Origin: Glandiceps talaboti
Lineage: Eukaryota; Hemichordata; Enteropneusta; Spengelidae
Length of the DNA stretch: 64,000 nucleotides
NCBI RefSeq assembly: GCF_964340395.1
Contig: NC_135550.1
Location: 25,056,676 to 25,120,675, forward strand
Direction: 5' to 3'
Shown here: piece by piece, positions 10,508 to 22,218 of the stretch
Position numbering within the stretch: position 1 is the stretch's first letter
Layout: each line of letters opens with the position of its first letter
Notes under the pieces: model-generated
What the model saw: only the letters and a program-made list of their open reading frames with translations
Database searches by the model: none
Told to the model about the DNA's origin: nothing
Translations under genes and position numbers: made by a program

Positions 10508-12174
10508 ATGGCGTACATAACGAGGCGATTGACCAAGAGCTACTGTCACACACCGGGTAAAGCTGCTTTTTGTGGTCGTGCTTTCGGTCAAATATTTGAT
10601 GAACACCTGACCTTGTATCCTGACCATGAAGCTATAGTATTTTGTGAGGATAATACGAGGATATCTTATAGTAAGTTGATGAGAGATGTATTGGCACTGT
10701 CTGGTGGGTTGAAAAAGCTGTCTCTACAACAAGGGGATCGCATTGGTTTATGGTTTGATGAGAGTTATGAATACATCATCAGTAATATGGCCGCGATTCG
10801 AGTTGGTTTTATAGCTGCCTTCATTCCATTGAAAGTCACCAGAGAACAGCTCTACCACGTAATAAACAAAATCGAATGCAGCGCTCTGATTGTTGGTCCG
10901 GATCAGTACAAATCACTGCTGGAGATGTGCCCTGAAATGAAAAATGAAAATTCAACAAGTTTCCATTTAGATCAGTTTCCTTCTCTTCGCCATCTACTCA
11001 TCTCTTCTCCTACCAAAGCGGAATCATTGGCAACTGATTTAAAATCGCTGATGGTTGAAGATGTAGGGAGTTCTATATCTTCTGACGACATAGACCCAGA
11101 CGACGAGTGCTACATTGCCTTTACCTCGGGTAGTACAGGCTTCCCAAAGGCCGTTGCCATATCTCATCGAGCTCTGACCTACTAGCTCATAGAACGGGTG
11201 ATAAAGAAAAACAACACGTAAAGATGGTCGTAGCAGATCCTTTCACAAGTGCTGCAACCCCTATCCGTGAATCACTCCTGGCTCTCTATAAAATGACGAT
11301 TATAATACCCAAGAATAAGGAGGTGTCAACCATTCTCAGCACTATCGAGCAAGAAAGGGCCACTTCGGTGAGTTTCTGGCCAGGTCAGATATTTGACCTT
11401 ATACAAATACATAATATTCACAGCTATGACCTGTCATCTTTGGTTACACTCGCTGTTGGTGGAGGTATTCTTCCATTAGAAATATTGCGGAAAGTGTCAG
11501 CAAGTCTACAGTTGAGCATTAACATTATTTATGGTTCCACTGAGTGTCTACCTGCTACCTACCACGTCTTTGGTGAAGTGCAAGAATCCCAAAAAGTTTA
11601 TGTTGGCCACCCGGCAGATAATGTTGAATTGAAAATTGTCAAAGAGGGCAAGATTGTAGACACGAATACCCCTGGCGAAGTGTGCACGAGGAGTCCTTAC
11701 ACATTCACCTGCTATTGGGGTGACGAGGAGAAAACAAAAGAAGTAAAATCTCCATCAGGATGGTACCACACTGGGGATATCGGCAGAATGGATGAAAATG
11801 GATGTTTGGAGATTCTTGGACGAAAGGATGACATGATTCTGAAAAGTGCTACCAATATCTATCCAGCTGAGATTGAACACCAACTTGTGGCCTATCCAGG
11901 TTTGAAGTACGTACAGGTTGTTCCAGTTCCAGACAAGAAATTTGGCAACGAGTTATGCCTCTGCTTGTGTAAGAAAACATCTGTTCAAAGTGAAAGTGAC
12001 GATGAATTACAAGCAAAGGTGCTAGAATACCTGAGTAGCCGAGTACATGATTTCTATATGCCTAAGTATGTACTCATGTTTGATTCGTTCCCCTTCACAG
12101 GATCTGGAAAAATCCAAAGAAATGAATTGGCCAAAGCAGCTTCCAAGAGGCTAGATATCAGCCCAAACTGCTAA
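10508..12174 (+). pseudogene. ACSF2-like acyl-CoA synthetase, copy A, frameshifted
   Basis: Aligns along its length with the intact copy at 15592-17283. The first 225 codons carry the ATP-binding motif TSGSTGFPK and then run into a TAG at 11183-11185. Compared with copy B a net 25 bp is missing just after the SHRAL codons, which shifts the frame. The remainder stays open from 11224 to the stop at 12174 and keeps YGSTE, HTGD, GRKDD and SGKIQR. No GT-AG pair explains the gap as an intron. Upstream, a net ~51 bp present before copy B's start, including its TATATAAG, is missing. Both halves are otherwise undamaged, so loss is recent. The N-terminal half alone would lack the C-terminal catalytic lid. 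An assembly or sequencing error is the main alternative. Confidence 0.88.
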
Positions 12175-13710
12175 ATAGTAATAGTCAGCTTTGATAGTGA
12201 ATATAAATATGATATGACATACTCTAAAACATGTTTACTTCATATTCTAACAGTTTTGTCGATCATAGATTACTTAATTATTCTAAAACATTTGTACTTC
12301 ATAGTGTAACAGTTTATTAGGTCATATATTACTTAATTATCCAGATAGACTCTCTCTTCCTAATTAGACAAACTGGTAGATTAGTCTGTATCTATACTTC
12401 AATTGTCACTTTATTGTCATATATGACAGAATTGAATATTGAGTAAACAATCTGTTTTGCAAACTAAGTCTTGTAATAATTTCATTCAGATTTGCAGTTT
12501 CCTAGAATATTCAGCTATAAAGGCCTTTGAAAAACGTATTATTCTTATTGACTCGTATATCATTAGCACTATTCCTGAAACACTTTAATATACGATACAT
12601 AAGCTGGAATGCAGTAAAGGTGTTTTGTTTGAAGCTGACCTTGCTTATTGAAATGTCGAGTGATTGAAGGACAGAATCTATGACCGTGTCAATCTCAAAA
12701 TTAAGGCAGTGGTTTTTTAAAAAAGAATTAAAGTCGCCGAATCTCATTTTATGACTGAAATAACTTTGATTGTATCATTTTTTATGATTTTTAACTTAAA
12801 TGTAGTCACTCAGACCACTAACACTTTAAAAAATGTGTCGTGAATAAGATACTTGTGGACCTCGAACCAGAGACTCAATGATTAAGTCTTACTGCATGTA
12901 CATTACTAACTTTTCAATATTGATTTACCTCTTTTTTGTAACAGAATATTAGGACACTCAGTGTCATTAATAATTGTGTGTTGACACCTGGTAATAAAAC
13001 TGGCATTGGTACTTGTACTGGATATCCTGAGTGTCCATTATTGTTATTATGATTATCATTATTATTTATTACATCAAGTGAAGGGGCTTACATGTAATAT
13101 TATATAATGATAAAAATCACACATTTAAAATGAATCTGATAAATGTATGACAATGAATGTTAAAATCCTCGGCTGAAAATAATGAAACCAAAACGTTTGC
13201 TAAATAAACTGATGATGCGTCCCAAGAAAACAATGATACACGTTAATTTATAGCGTTTTAAACATTTTATAGGTTTCCTTTTTAATTGTTTCAATTTAAT
13301 GTGTAGTGAAACATTTTGCTTTCTTCGACAAGACAATACAGTAAAATCAGAATCTACTTTATTCAGATACGCAGACTGTTCGATTTATCTATTCTGTGGG
13401 TGGGACATAGTTTTATCAGTGAAACATTCACACATCAACTCATTACAACAAATTACATCGGACTGCCAGTGTTAGATGCACAAAGAAATGACGTCAAAAA
13501 TTTCCGTCACTGAGAAAAAGTACTAAAAAGTAGTAGTACTGGTACTCATAGATATGTGATCACTTTTTTTCTTCACCTTGTCAGTTCTTTTTAAAACATT
13601 GAAAGTGATTCAATTTAAAATTGAAGGAGTGGCTTAGTTGTAGCTAGGATATAGTCTGCCGTCGAGAACAGTTACTAAGTGTGGCGTTGGAGAAAGCACG
13701 TCTTTATTAC
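12175..13710 (+). other. 3' flanking region of synthetase copy A
   Basis: No gene. It aligns with the region after copy B (17284-18725). An AATAAA at 12993-12998 is retained at 18098-18103 in copy B and is the likely polyA signal. A small inverted pair (GGACACTCAGTGTC and CCTGAGTGTCC) brackets it. Minus-strand frames of 77-78 codons here and at 17612-17845 exist only because the DNA is duplicated. Confidence 0.5.
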
Positions 13711-13755
13711 CTCCCGTAAGGGGAGGTTATGTTATGCTTTGCCTGTCTGTCTGTC

Positions 13756-13791
<36 letters not shown>

Positions 13792-13802
13792 AGCGAGCGA
13801 GC

Positions 13803-13858
<56 letters not shown>
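13711..13858. repeat. hairpin plus compound GCGT/GCGA/GC/GT microsatellite
   Basis: ACCTCCC and GGGAGGT form a short hairpin at about 13710-13730, repeated at about 18726 in copy B. It is followed by (CTGT)n, (GCGT)n, (GCGA)n, (GC)n and (GT)n. In copy B the microsatellite is much shorter and interrupted. Confidence 0.9.
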
Positions 13859-13861
<3 letters not shown>

Positions 13862-13869
13862 CAACATAA

Positions 13870-14490
13870 AGTCAAACATCACTGGACCGATTGACCGACT
13901 GCCATAATATTTGGTGGGTATATTACTTTTGGGCATCTAGTTGGATAAATGTTCAAAGCAAAATGATCTTATTACCACTGGTGTGTGATGTGGGTAAAAA
14001 ATGTCATTATGGTCAAAAAATTTAAACTCAAAAACTACTGGGCAGATGGGTCTGATTTAGTGAGAACATCCAAGAAGTGTTTTTGTTAAGAATTGCTCAT
14101 GATATGATGATTCCATCAGTGATATGCAAATTAGGTCTAAAAGTGTGTCGTTTTGGTCATAAATCTATAATTCCAATACTACTGAGCAGATTGGACTGAA
14201 ATTTGGTGGGAGCATTCTTGGGGTGTTTAGGTTAATAAATCTTCATGACATGATGATTCCATCACTGATATGCAAATTAGGTCTAAAAATGTGTCTTTTT
14301 GGTCACAATCTATCATTCCAAAACTACTGAGCTGAAATATAATGGCATCTGGGGATGTGTAGATCAAGGTGTATTCGCAACATGATGATCCCATCGACGA
14401 CACACAAATTAGGTCTAAAATCTCAATTTTGGTCAAATACTTACATCTTGAAAACAACATGGGGCTGAAACTTGGTGGGGATGTTTTAGG
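13870..14490. repeat. diverged ~140-bp tandem repeat
   Basis: Three to four imperfect units share GATGAT(T/C)CCATC, ATGCAAATTAGGTCTAAAA, TTTTGGTCA and a segment resembling ACTACTGAGCAGAT. Copy B retains only the first part (about 18850-19090). Confidence 0.6.
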
Positions 14491-15568
14491 ACGGTTAATC
14501 TGCAGTTATTGTTCAAAACATTTTGACATAAAGGCAAGAATATTTCCCAACAGTTTCTGCCAGAAGTTGAAAGTATTTTTGGCAAGTTCCAACAGTTTTG
14601 CAATGTCCAAGTTTTAACAATGCGTGTTTAAGGACATGTGAAATTTCTTTATACATTATGTTGACTGTGAGTAGCTGGAAAATGACATACTGCACTGATC
14701 TCCCACTAACAGAGTAAAGCTGTGCTTTAACTAGTAACTGGAAAATTGATAATGTCATTTCAATAAAACAAATACACCCACTTACAATATTAGTATAATG
14801 AGCTCATAACAAATATTATATTACATAATGTTAAACACAGAATTAAAAGTCTGGCTTGGAAGATCTTGATAAATTAGACATCACAATAATTATATATAGT
14901 CATATAGATATCTATCAATGATCATGTAGAGAAACTTGAAACTACAGTTTTAACTCACCAATGAACATACAGGTATATACATTATACTCATTAATATATA
15001 TCGATAGTTTTTCTATGTTTCATTTATAACAGAATTCTTGTCAGATTTGTATAAAGATGGCAAAAAAAACCAATGAGACGAATGTTTACCGACCGCAAAA
15101 TATGAGGAGGGTCTTGAATATAAATAAATAGCTTCTTGCAAATTATTCTGTAGTTTTGGTTGTCCTCGTATGAATGTGTGTGAGACAAGGAAAGAAGAAA
15201 TCGAAAACTGTAGGATGATAATGAGGGACTGTGTAGACTGATGAATGTGGAGGTTCGCAATTCAGCACGACTAAATCCATTGATAAATCGAAATAGCATA
15301 CTATAGTACCTCAAAATAGAAATTGTTGTTGCTAACTACTTGACCTCATGCATATGTATAATTTGACCGTCGGTATTGAAAGTTTTGTAAGTTAAAACAT
15401 ACTGTATCCATGGTCTGCTGCTTTCTTTGACTCAGTAACGAGCATGTAACAAAGCAGTGAAGATCTTTAAAAACCACTGACATATAGTTTATACGAGGCA
15501 CTGTATAAAAATAGAAATCGTGTGAGTAGAAACAAGATCAGGATATCTTATCCCCTACCAGGAACTCT

Positions 15569-15576
15569 ATATAAGT
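15569..15576 (+). promoter_or_regulatory. TATA-like box upstream of synthetase copy B
   Basis: TATATAAG ends 15 bp before the ATG. That is too close for a normal 5' UTR if it is a true TATA box with a start site about 30 bp downstream. The bases after it (TCTTCAAACAG then AGACAATGG) could instead be a 3' splice site, placing the true promoter further upstream. Copy A lacks this stretch. Confidence 0.35.
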
Positions 15577-15591
15577 CTTCAAACAGAGACA

Positions 15592-17283
15592 ATGGCGTAC
15601 ATCACGAGACGATTGACCAAGAGCTATTTCCACAAACCGGGTAAAACTGCTTTTTGTGGTCGTACTTTCGGTCAAATATTTGATGAACACCTGTCCTTGT
15701 ATCCTGACCATGAAGCTATCGTATATTGTGAGGATAACACGAGGATATCTTATAGTAAGTTGATGAGAGATGTATTGGCACTGTCTGGTGGGTTGAAAAA
15801 GCTGTCTCTACGACAAGGGGATCGCATTGGTTTATGGTTTGATGAGAGTTATGAATATATCGTCAGTAATATGGCTGCGATTCGAGTTGGTTTTATACCT
15901 GCCTTCATTCCACTGAAACTCACCAGAGAACAGCTCTACCACGTAATAAACAAAGTCGAATGTAGCGCTCTGATTGTTGGTCCTGATCAGTACAATTCAT
16001 TGCTGGAGATGTGCCCTGAAATGAAAAATGAAAATTCAACAAGCTTCCAAGTAGATCAGCTTCCTTCTCTTCGCCATCTACTCATCTCTTCTCCTACCAA
16101 AGCGGAATCATTGGCAACTGATTTAAAATCGCTGATGGTTGAAGATGTAGGGAGTTCTATATCTTCTGACGACATAGACCCGGACGACGTGTGCTACATT
16201 ACCTTTACCTCGGGTAGTACAGGCTTCCCAAAGGCCGTTGCCATATCTCATCGAGCTCTCATTGAAGGATCGAAGGTCTCTGCTGACACAGTAATTCATA
16301 AAACGGGTGATAAAGAAAAACAACACGTAAAGATGGTAGTTACGGAACCTTTCACAAGTGCTGCAACCCCTATCCGTGAATCACTCCTGGCTCTCTATAA
16401 AATGACGATTATAATACCCAAGAATAAGGAGGTGTCAACCATTCTCAGCACTATCGAGCAAGAAAGGGCCACTTCGGTGAGTTTCTACCCAGGTCAGATA
16501 TTTGACCTTATACAAATACATAATACTCACAGCTATGATCTGTCATCTTTAGTTACACTCGCTGTTGGTGGAGGTGTTCTTCCATTAGAAATATTGCGGA
16601 AAGTGTCAGCAAGTCTACAGTTGAGCATTGACATTGCTTATGGTTCCACTGAGTGTCTACCTGCTACCTACCACGTCTTTGATGAAGTGCAAGAATCCCA
16701 AACAGTTTATGTTGGCCACGCGGCAGATAATGTTGAATTGAAAATTGTCAAAGAGGGCAAGATTGTAGACACGAATACCCCTGGGGAAGTGTGCATGAGG
16801 AGTCCTTACACATTCACCTGCTATTGGGGTGACGAGGAGAAAACAAAAGAAGTAAAATCTCCATCAGGATGGTACCACACTGGGGATATCGGCAGAATGG
16901 ATGAAAATGGATGTCTGGAGATACTTGGACGAAAGGATGACATGATTCTGAAAAGTGCTACCAATATCTATCCAGCTGAGATTGAATACCAACTTGTAGC
17001 CTACCCAGGTTTGAAGTACGTACAGGTTGTTCCAGTTCCAGACAAGAAATTTGGCAACGAGTTATGCCTCTGTTTGTGTAAGAAAACATCTGTTCAAAGT
17101 GAAAGTGACGATGAATTACAAGCAAAAGTGCTAGAATACCTGAGTGGCCGAGTACATGATTTCTACATGCCCAAATATGTAATCATCTTTGAATCTTTCC
17201 CTTTCACAAGGTCTGGAAAAATCCAAAGAAATGAATTGGCCAAAGCAGCTTCCAAGAGGCTAGATATCAGCCCAAACTGCTAA
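15592..17283 (+). CDS. ACSF2-like acyl-CoA synthetase, intronless, intact (copy B)
   Basis: A 563-residue adenylate-forming enzyme (ANL superfamily), predicted to activate a fatty or other carboxylic acid with ATP to an acyl-adenylate and then an acyl-CoA. Visible motifs: P-loop TSGSTGFPK (residues 206-214), YGSTE (350-354), HTGD (429-432, with the ribose-binding Asp), GRKDD hinge (446-450) and the catalytic C-terminal Lys in SGKIQR (K543). The C-terminal pattern resembles ACSF2 more than long-chain synthetases. The usual Gly-Gly before NIYP is Ser-Ala here. The N-terminus is basic (TRRLTKSYFHK) and might be a weak mitochondrial presequence. The first ATG of the frame is used because it matches copy A exactly (AGACAATGGCG). 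There are no introns, unlike mammalian ACSF2, so the ancestor may have been a retrocopy. The substrate is unknown. Confidence 0.92.
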   Translation: MAYITRRLTKSYFHKPGKTAFCGRTFGQIFDEHLSLYPDHEAIVYCEDNTRISYSKLMRDVLALSGGLKKLSLRQGDRIGLWFDESYEYIVSNMAAIRVGFIPAFIPLKLTREQLYHVINKVECSALIVGPDQYNSLLEMCPEMKNENSTSFQVDQLPSLRHLLISSPTKAESLATDLKSLMVEDVGSSISSDDIDPDDVCYITFTSGSTGFPKAVAISHRALIEGSKVSADTVIHKTGDKEKQHVKMVVTEPFTSAATPIRESLLALYKMTIIIPKNKEVSTILSTIEQERATSVSFYPGQIFDLIQIHNTHSYDLSSLVTLAVGGGVLPLEILRKVSASLQLSIDIAYGSTECLPATYHVFDEVQESQTVYVGHAADNVELKIVKEGKIVDTNTPGEVCMRSPYTFTCYWGDEEKTKEVKSPSGWYHTGDIGRMDENGCLEILGRKDDMILKSATNIYPAEIEYQLVAYPGLKYVQVVPVPDKKFGNELCLCLCKKTSVQSESDDELQAKVLEYLSGRVHDFYMPKYVIIFESFPFTRSGKIQRNELAKAASKRLDISPNC

Positions 17284-18725
17284 ATAGTAATTGTCAGCTT
17301 TGATAGTGAATATGAATATGATATGACATATTCTAAAATACGTTTACTTTCATATTCTAACAGTTTATTCGATCATAAATTATTTGATATTCTAAAACAT
17401 TTGTACTTCATAGTGTAACAGTTTATTAGGTCATATATTACTTAATTATATTCAGACTCTCTCTTCCTAATTAGACAAACTGGTAGGTTAGTCTGTATCT
17501 ATACTTCAATTGTCACTTTATTGTCATATATGACAGAATTGAATATTAAGTAAACAATCTGTTTTGCAAACTTGTAATAATTTCATTCAGATTTGCAGTT
17601 TCCTAGAATATTCAGCTATAAAGGCCTTTGAAAAACGTATTATTCTTATTGACTCGTATATCATTAGCACTATTCCTGAAACACTTTAATATACGAAACA
17701 TAAGCTGGAATGCAGTAAAGGTGCTTTGTTTGAAGCTGACCTTGCTTATTGAAATGTCGAGTGATTGAAGGACAGAATCTATGACCGTGTCGACCTCAAA
17801 ATTAAGGCAGTGGTTTTTTAAAGAATTAAAGTCGCCGAATCTCATTTTATGACTGAAATAACATTGAATGTATTATTTTTTATGATTTTTAACTTAAATG
17901 TAGTCACTCATACCACTAACACTTTTCAAACATGTGTCATGAAGTTAATTGTGATACTTGTGGACCTCGAACCAGAGACTCAATAGTTAAATGTTACTGC
18001 ATATACACTACAGATTTTTCAAAATTGATTTACCCATTTTTTGTAACAGAATATTAGGACACTCAGTGTCATTAATAATTGTGTGTTTACATTTGGTAAT
18101 AAAACTGGCATTGGTACTTGTATTGGATATCCTAAGTGTCTATTATTGTTATTGCTATTATGATTATAATTACAAGTGAAGGGACTTAATATTATATAAT
18201 AATAAAATCACATATTTAAAAGGAATCTGGCAAATGTATGACAATGAATGTTAAAATCCTCGGCTGAAAATAATGAAACCAAAATGTTTGCTAAACTGAT
18301 AATGCGTCCAAAATAATGATACACGTTAATTTATAGCGTTTAATAATTTTTTTGTAGTTTTATATTTAATTTTTTTTGGAATCGAAAGTGTAATGACACA
18401 TTTATTCTATGTTTATTTTACTTGTTTTAAAACAACAATGATAATTAGTAACTCCATACTGTTTACTTTGTCTACAACTGTTTGACATCCCGTGTTAGAT
18501 GCACAAAGAAATACCATCAAAAATTTCTGTCACCAAGACTAAAAAGTAGTAGTACTGGTACTCATAGATATGTAATCACTTTTTTTCTTCACCTTTTCAG
18601 TTCTTTTTAAAACATTGAAAGCGATTCAATTTAAAATTGAAGGATTGGCATGGTTGTAGCTAAGATATAGTCTGCCATCGAGAACAGTTGCTAAATGTAG
18701 CGTTGGAGAAAGCATGTCTTTATTA
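17284..18725 (+). other. 3' flanking region of synthetase copy B
   Basis: No gene. AATAAA at 18098-18103 would end a 3' UTR of about 0.8 kb. The sequence follows copy A's flank closely with small indels. Confidence 0.5.
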
Positions 18726-19085
18726 CCTCCCGTAGGGGAGGTTATGTCATGTTTTGTCTGTGTGTGAGCCCAATGGGTGTGTGTGCACGCGTGCATGAGT
18801 GTGTGCATGCGTGTGCACGTGTGTGTGTAAACAATTTAAAGTCAAAATCACTGGACCGATTGCAATGATATTTGGTGGGTATATTACCTTTGGGTGTCTA
18901 GTTGGGAAATTGTTCAAATGAAAATGATCTTATTACCACTGGTGTGTGATTTGGGTAAAAAAATGTGATTTATGGTCAAAAAGCTTAAACTCCAAAACTA
19001 CTGGGCAGATCAGTCTGATTTAGTGAGAACATTCCTAGAGGTGTTTTTGTTAAGACTTGCTCATGATATGCTGATCCCATCAGTG

Positions 19086-20088
19086 CTGTTCTACAAAATA
19101 TTAAGAAAATCATTTTTTTTAAAAATATTTTGATGTTGGAGCTGAAAATTTGGGTCAGTTGGGTAATGAGAAACAGGAAAAAAAATATAGGGCAAAAACT
19201 TTTACAGCAAAAAGAACAATAAACTGAAACTAACTGTAATAAATGGCAAAGCTAAGTAATGTTGAACACAGTGCTGCGTAGTATTTTACATTGAAGGAAA
19301 AATTAACACTATGAAAAACACAAACTTTCACAGCAACAAATAATTGCATATATGTGTTCCTTTCTTTTATCAAGAAACCTGAGGAAATCCAATGCAATTT
19401 GTTTATGTTTGTAGTTCTATTTATTATATCAACAACACTTTCTTATAAAAATCTACAATAGAAATTTATCAAACTCTATAAAATGTTGCATTCCAAAATT
19501 TCCCCATTCTACAATAAAACCACCTGGAAACAACAACAGGCACTAATTGCACAATTTAAACTTGTACTTGGTGACATTTCTCTGGTGAAGAAATACTGGT
19601 TAAAACGATACCAGTATGTTTTGATGCAGTAAATCACACGAAGACATTAATATGCTGTTAAGGCTTTATACAAAGTTCATACATGATGTGTTTTGGTTGT
19701 AATGGATTTCCCCTTCAATTTCATTAATTCCACGATCAGAATATAAATTGTCACTGTTTCCTTGGTCCCTGATATGTATTACAAATATAAACCATCTTCA
19801 CTTCTACCATACACAATATTTAAAATATCTTTCTCCGTTTTTGTATATTTGCATCCCAAATATCGTTATTATATTTTTGGTAACTAAAATTGGATCTCAA
19901 ATATTAGGTTTCATAGTTACACTTTTTTCATTATACACATTAGGATATGAATACTGCTTTCAGCTAATATTCTTCTTCTGATTCAATAACTTACAAATAC
20001 ACTTTGTGCTTGTTATTCCAAAAGAAAAGGTAATATTTAGTTTAGCCTCTTGGTGGCGCTGTTTGTAAGCTTCTCTGTGACCAAAATA
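19086..20088. other. segment present only in copy B
   Basis: AT-rich, without recognisable genes. It replaces the ~140-bp repeats found at the same place in copy A. A 77-codon hydrophobic frame at 19748-19981 is probably chance in T-rich DNA. Confidence 0.5.
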
Positions 20089-20308
20089 AAGGCAAGAATA
20101 TTTGCCTTTTTCCCAACAGTTTCTGCCAGAAGTTGAGGTATTTTTGGCAAGTTCCAACAGTTTTGCAATGTACAATTTTAACAATGCATGTTTAAGGCCA
20201 TGTGAAATTTCTTTATACATTATGTTGACTGTGAGTATCTGGAAAATGACACACTGCACTGATTCCCTACTAACAAAATAAAGCTGTGCTCACATTGGTA
20301 ACTGATAA

Positions 20309-21258
20309 AACTGTGTACTTCACTGATGCCCTACTATTTAAGTAGAGCTGTGACCTAACTAGTAAATTGTCAGGTGTCTACTGTGATCATAACTTGTAAA
20401 TAAATACAATATTTCAGGTCATAGAATAACATTTGTATACTGCTCTGTTTTGCCATAGAGGGCACAATTCATAGGAAAAGCACATATAAATTGATTACCC
20501 CTAAAACTGATAATTATTTCTTATGATTATTACTTATCACCATATACCTATGCCCAGATTAATCATTCTTGATCATGTTAAACATGAAATATGACTTCTG
20601 ATATTAATGTCATGATGTTCATGTCAGACATCATCAAAAACCGACTTTCTGACTGGACAAGATACAGCAATTCCAAACATACACAAACAAAATGGCGGTC
20701 AATGTTCGATGTTGATGTTATCGCATATCACCACAAAACTCAGGTATCTTTCAAAACAGGGAAATATTTGACGATAACATCCATACCCAAATGATACTAT
20801 TTACAATGGTACATTCAATTAAAAATTCATCACATTGTACAGGTACATTCATTTCACAACAGTATCTCCAATGTGACTGTAGGCTATCCACTATGTATAT
20901 GCTACATTGTACCACACTAACATACTACAAAAGTTATGGTCGCAGTCGACCATCTAGGTTTATTAACACTTTAAAATATTTTCTGAAACTTTTAGAGAAT
21001 CTAGACTACTACCAAAGTTGTATTTTGAAATAATTATGATTCTATAATTTTACTCCGAAATCTGATGAAAGCTGATGATCATTTAAACATTTCACCAAAG
21101 CAGGTTGATACGGTCAGCAGACTATGTGCACATGAATGTCACCTGACAATAGAGTCATGTATTTCACAAAACCCTATAGCCCTAGCAGTCTCTGCTCTTT
21201 TTGTTTTTCGTGTATTCTCTTTAATTCCTGGGCATAGGTATATGATAAATCAGTTATA
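20309..21258. other. intergenic stretch before the SLC25A21 3' end
   Basis: No gene recognised. AAAATGGCGG, a YY1-like core, occurs at about 20690. GGTTTATT at about 20957-20964 could act as a minus-strand AATAAA for a long SLC25A21 3' UTR, but it is about 1.25 kb beyond the stop codon. Confidence 0.4.
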
Positions 21259-21379
21259 ACCCGATATCACCTCTTTGTTCATTGTATCACTATTCGTGTC
21301 ATTTTGGCAATGTGACACTCATCTAACGACTCATGTCAAACAACGCTCACGGTGATACAGTAAATGAATGATATCGGGT
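21259..21379. mobile_element. 121-bp MITE
   Basis: Perfect 11-bp terminal inverted repeats ACCCGATATCA (21259-21269) and TGATATCGGGT (21369-21379). The inversion extends inward over TTCATTGTATCAC / GTGATACAGTAAATGAA. Flanking bases are TTATA on the left and AATAA on the right. Non-autonomous. Confidence 0.75.
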
Positions 21380-21530
21380 AATAACCTCATAGTATTTTAC
21401 TCTTATATATGATAAAAAACATCCCAATTTCTTTAATTTGGACAAACAAAATAAGTAAGGTGATATTTTCACACCAATCACTAAATTTGTTGAAATCAGC
21501 ATAAAGGTGTACTGACTATCACTTCATCCT

Positions 21531-21955
21531 GATTGGGTTTTTTATCTTGATTGGTTGGTTGGTTGGTTGGTTGCAACAAACATCATTCTCATTGGTTGTT
21601 ATCAAGGTAAACTTGATGAGCTATCATTTAAATCATCTTGATTGGATAAACAACGAACTTCCTGATTGGTAGTTATAAAAATGATCTTGATTGGCTGTCA
21701 AATATATCATCTTGGTATGATGTTATAAGGAACATCTTGATTGTATGTAACAACAATCATCCTGATTGGCTGCAACAACAATCATCCTGATTGGCTGTAA
21801 CAACAATCATCCTGATTGGCTGTAACAACAATCATCCTGATTGGCTGCAACAACAATCATCCTGATTGGCTGTAACAATGACCATCCTGATTGGCAGTAA
21901 CAATGATCATCTTAATTGGATTTTACAAAGATCGCCTTGGCTGGCTATAACAATG
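21531..21955. repeat. 25-bp minisatellite rich in ATTGG
   Basis: Regular units of CATCCTGATTGGCTG plus TAACAACAAT in the centre, decaying to looser versions on both sides. Nearly every unit carries ATTGG, an inverted CCAAT box. Located within 700 bp of the SLC25A21 stop codon, possibly in its 3' UTR. Confidence 0.9.
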
Positions 21956-22218
21956 ACCAAAAATTGTGTAATTTTTTGAGGAGACATGACTAAAAATAAA
22001 TCTAAAATAGAATGTAATTCAATGAATGTTTTCAAAAAATAGCTTTCTGAACTAAAAATAGAAAGTTTAAAGACACTGACACTTCACAGGGGATATCATT
22101 AAAATTATGAAATTTCAGATTATGTCAAAACACAGGCATGGGTTTCCCAAACAAATAGTGTAGTTGTCATAGCAACTAGAATTCCTAAGAGAAATACTGA
22201 GACTAATTCAACCTATTG

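Larger units (their letters stand above)
7145..14745. repeat. tandem segmental duplication, copy A
   Basis: This segment and the next (14746-20308) are head-to-tail copies that abut. Matches appear in order: ATGTCATTTCAATAAA (7153 / 14752), the AGTCTGGCTTGGAAGATC block, the synthetase gene (10508 / 15592), its 3' region (12511 / 17612), the ACCTCCCGTA-GGGGAGGT hairpin (about 13711 / 18726), and a final block (14531 / 20090). Copy A has about 2.2 kb (about 8018-10195) absent from copy B and an expanded 29-bp minisatellite. The duplication is post-dated by the loss of the synthetase frame in copy A. Confidence 0.88.
14746..20308. repeat. tandem segmental duplication, copy B
   Basis: Second head-to-tail copy, carrying the intact synthetase gene. 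It begins at the point where copy A ends. It lacks the 2.2-kb stretch of A and has its own ~1-kb stretch at about 19086-20088 in place of A's ~140-bp repeats. Confidence 0.88.

Noticed and set aside
11170-11224. An intron in synthetase copy A to explain the broken frame
   Set aside because: Copy A is shorter than copy B at this point and no GT donor is available; a 25-bp deletion fits.
12511-12747. Conserved pair of small minus-strand frames (12511-12747 and 17612-17845)
   Set aside because: Conserved only because the DNA is duplicated; they overlap the synthetase 3' UTRs and show indels ignoring codons.
13679-13936. Arg/Ala/Cys/Val- or His/Thr-rich frames
   Set aside because: Derived from GCGT/GCGA/GT microsatellite DNA.
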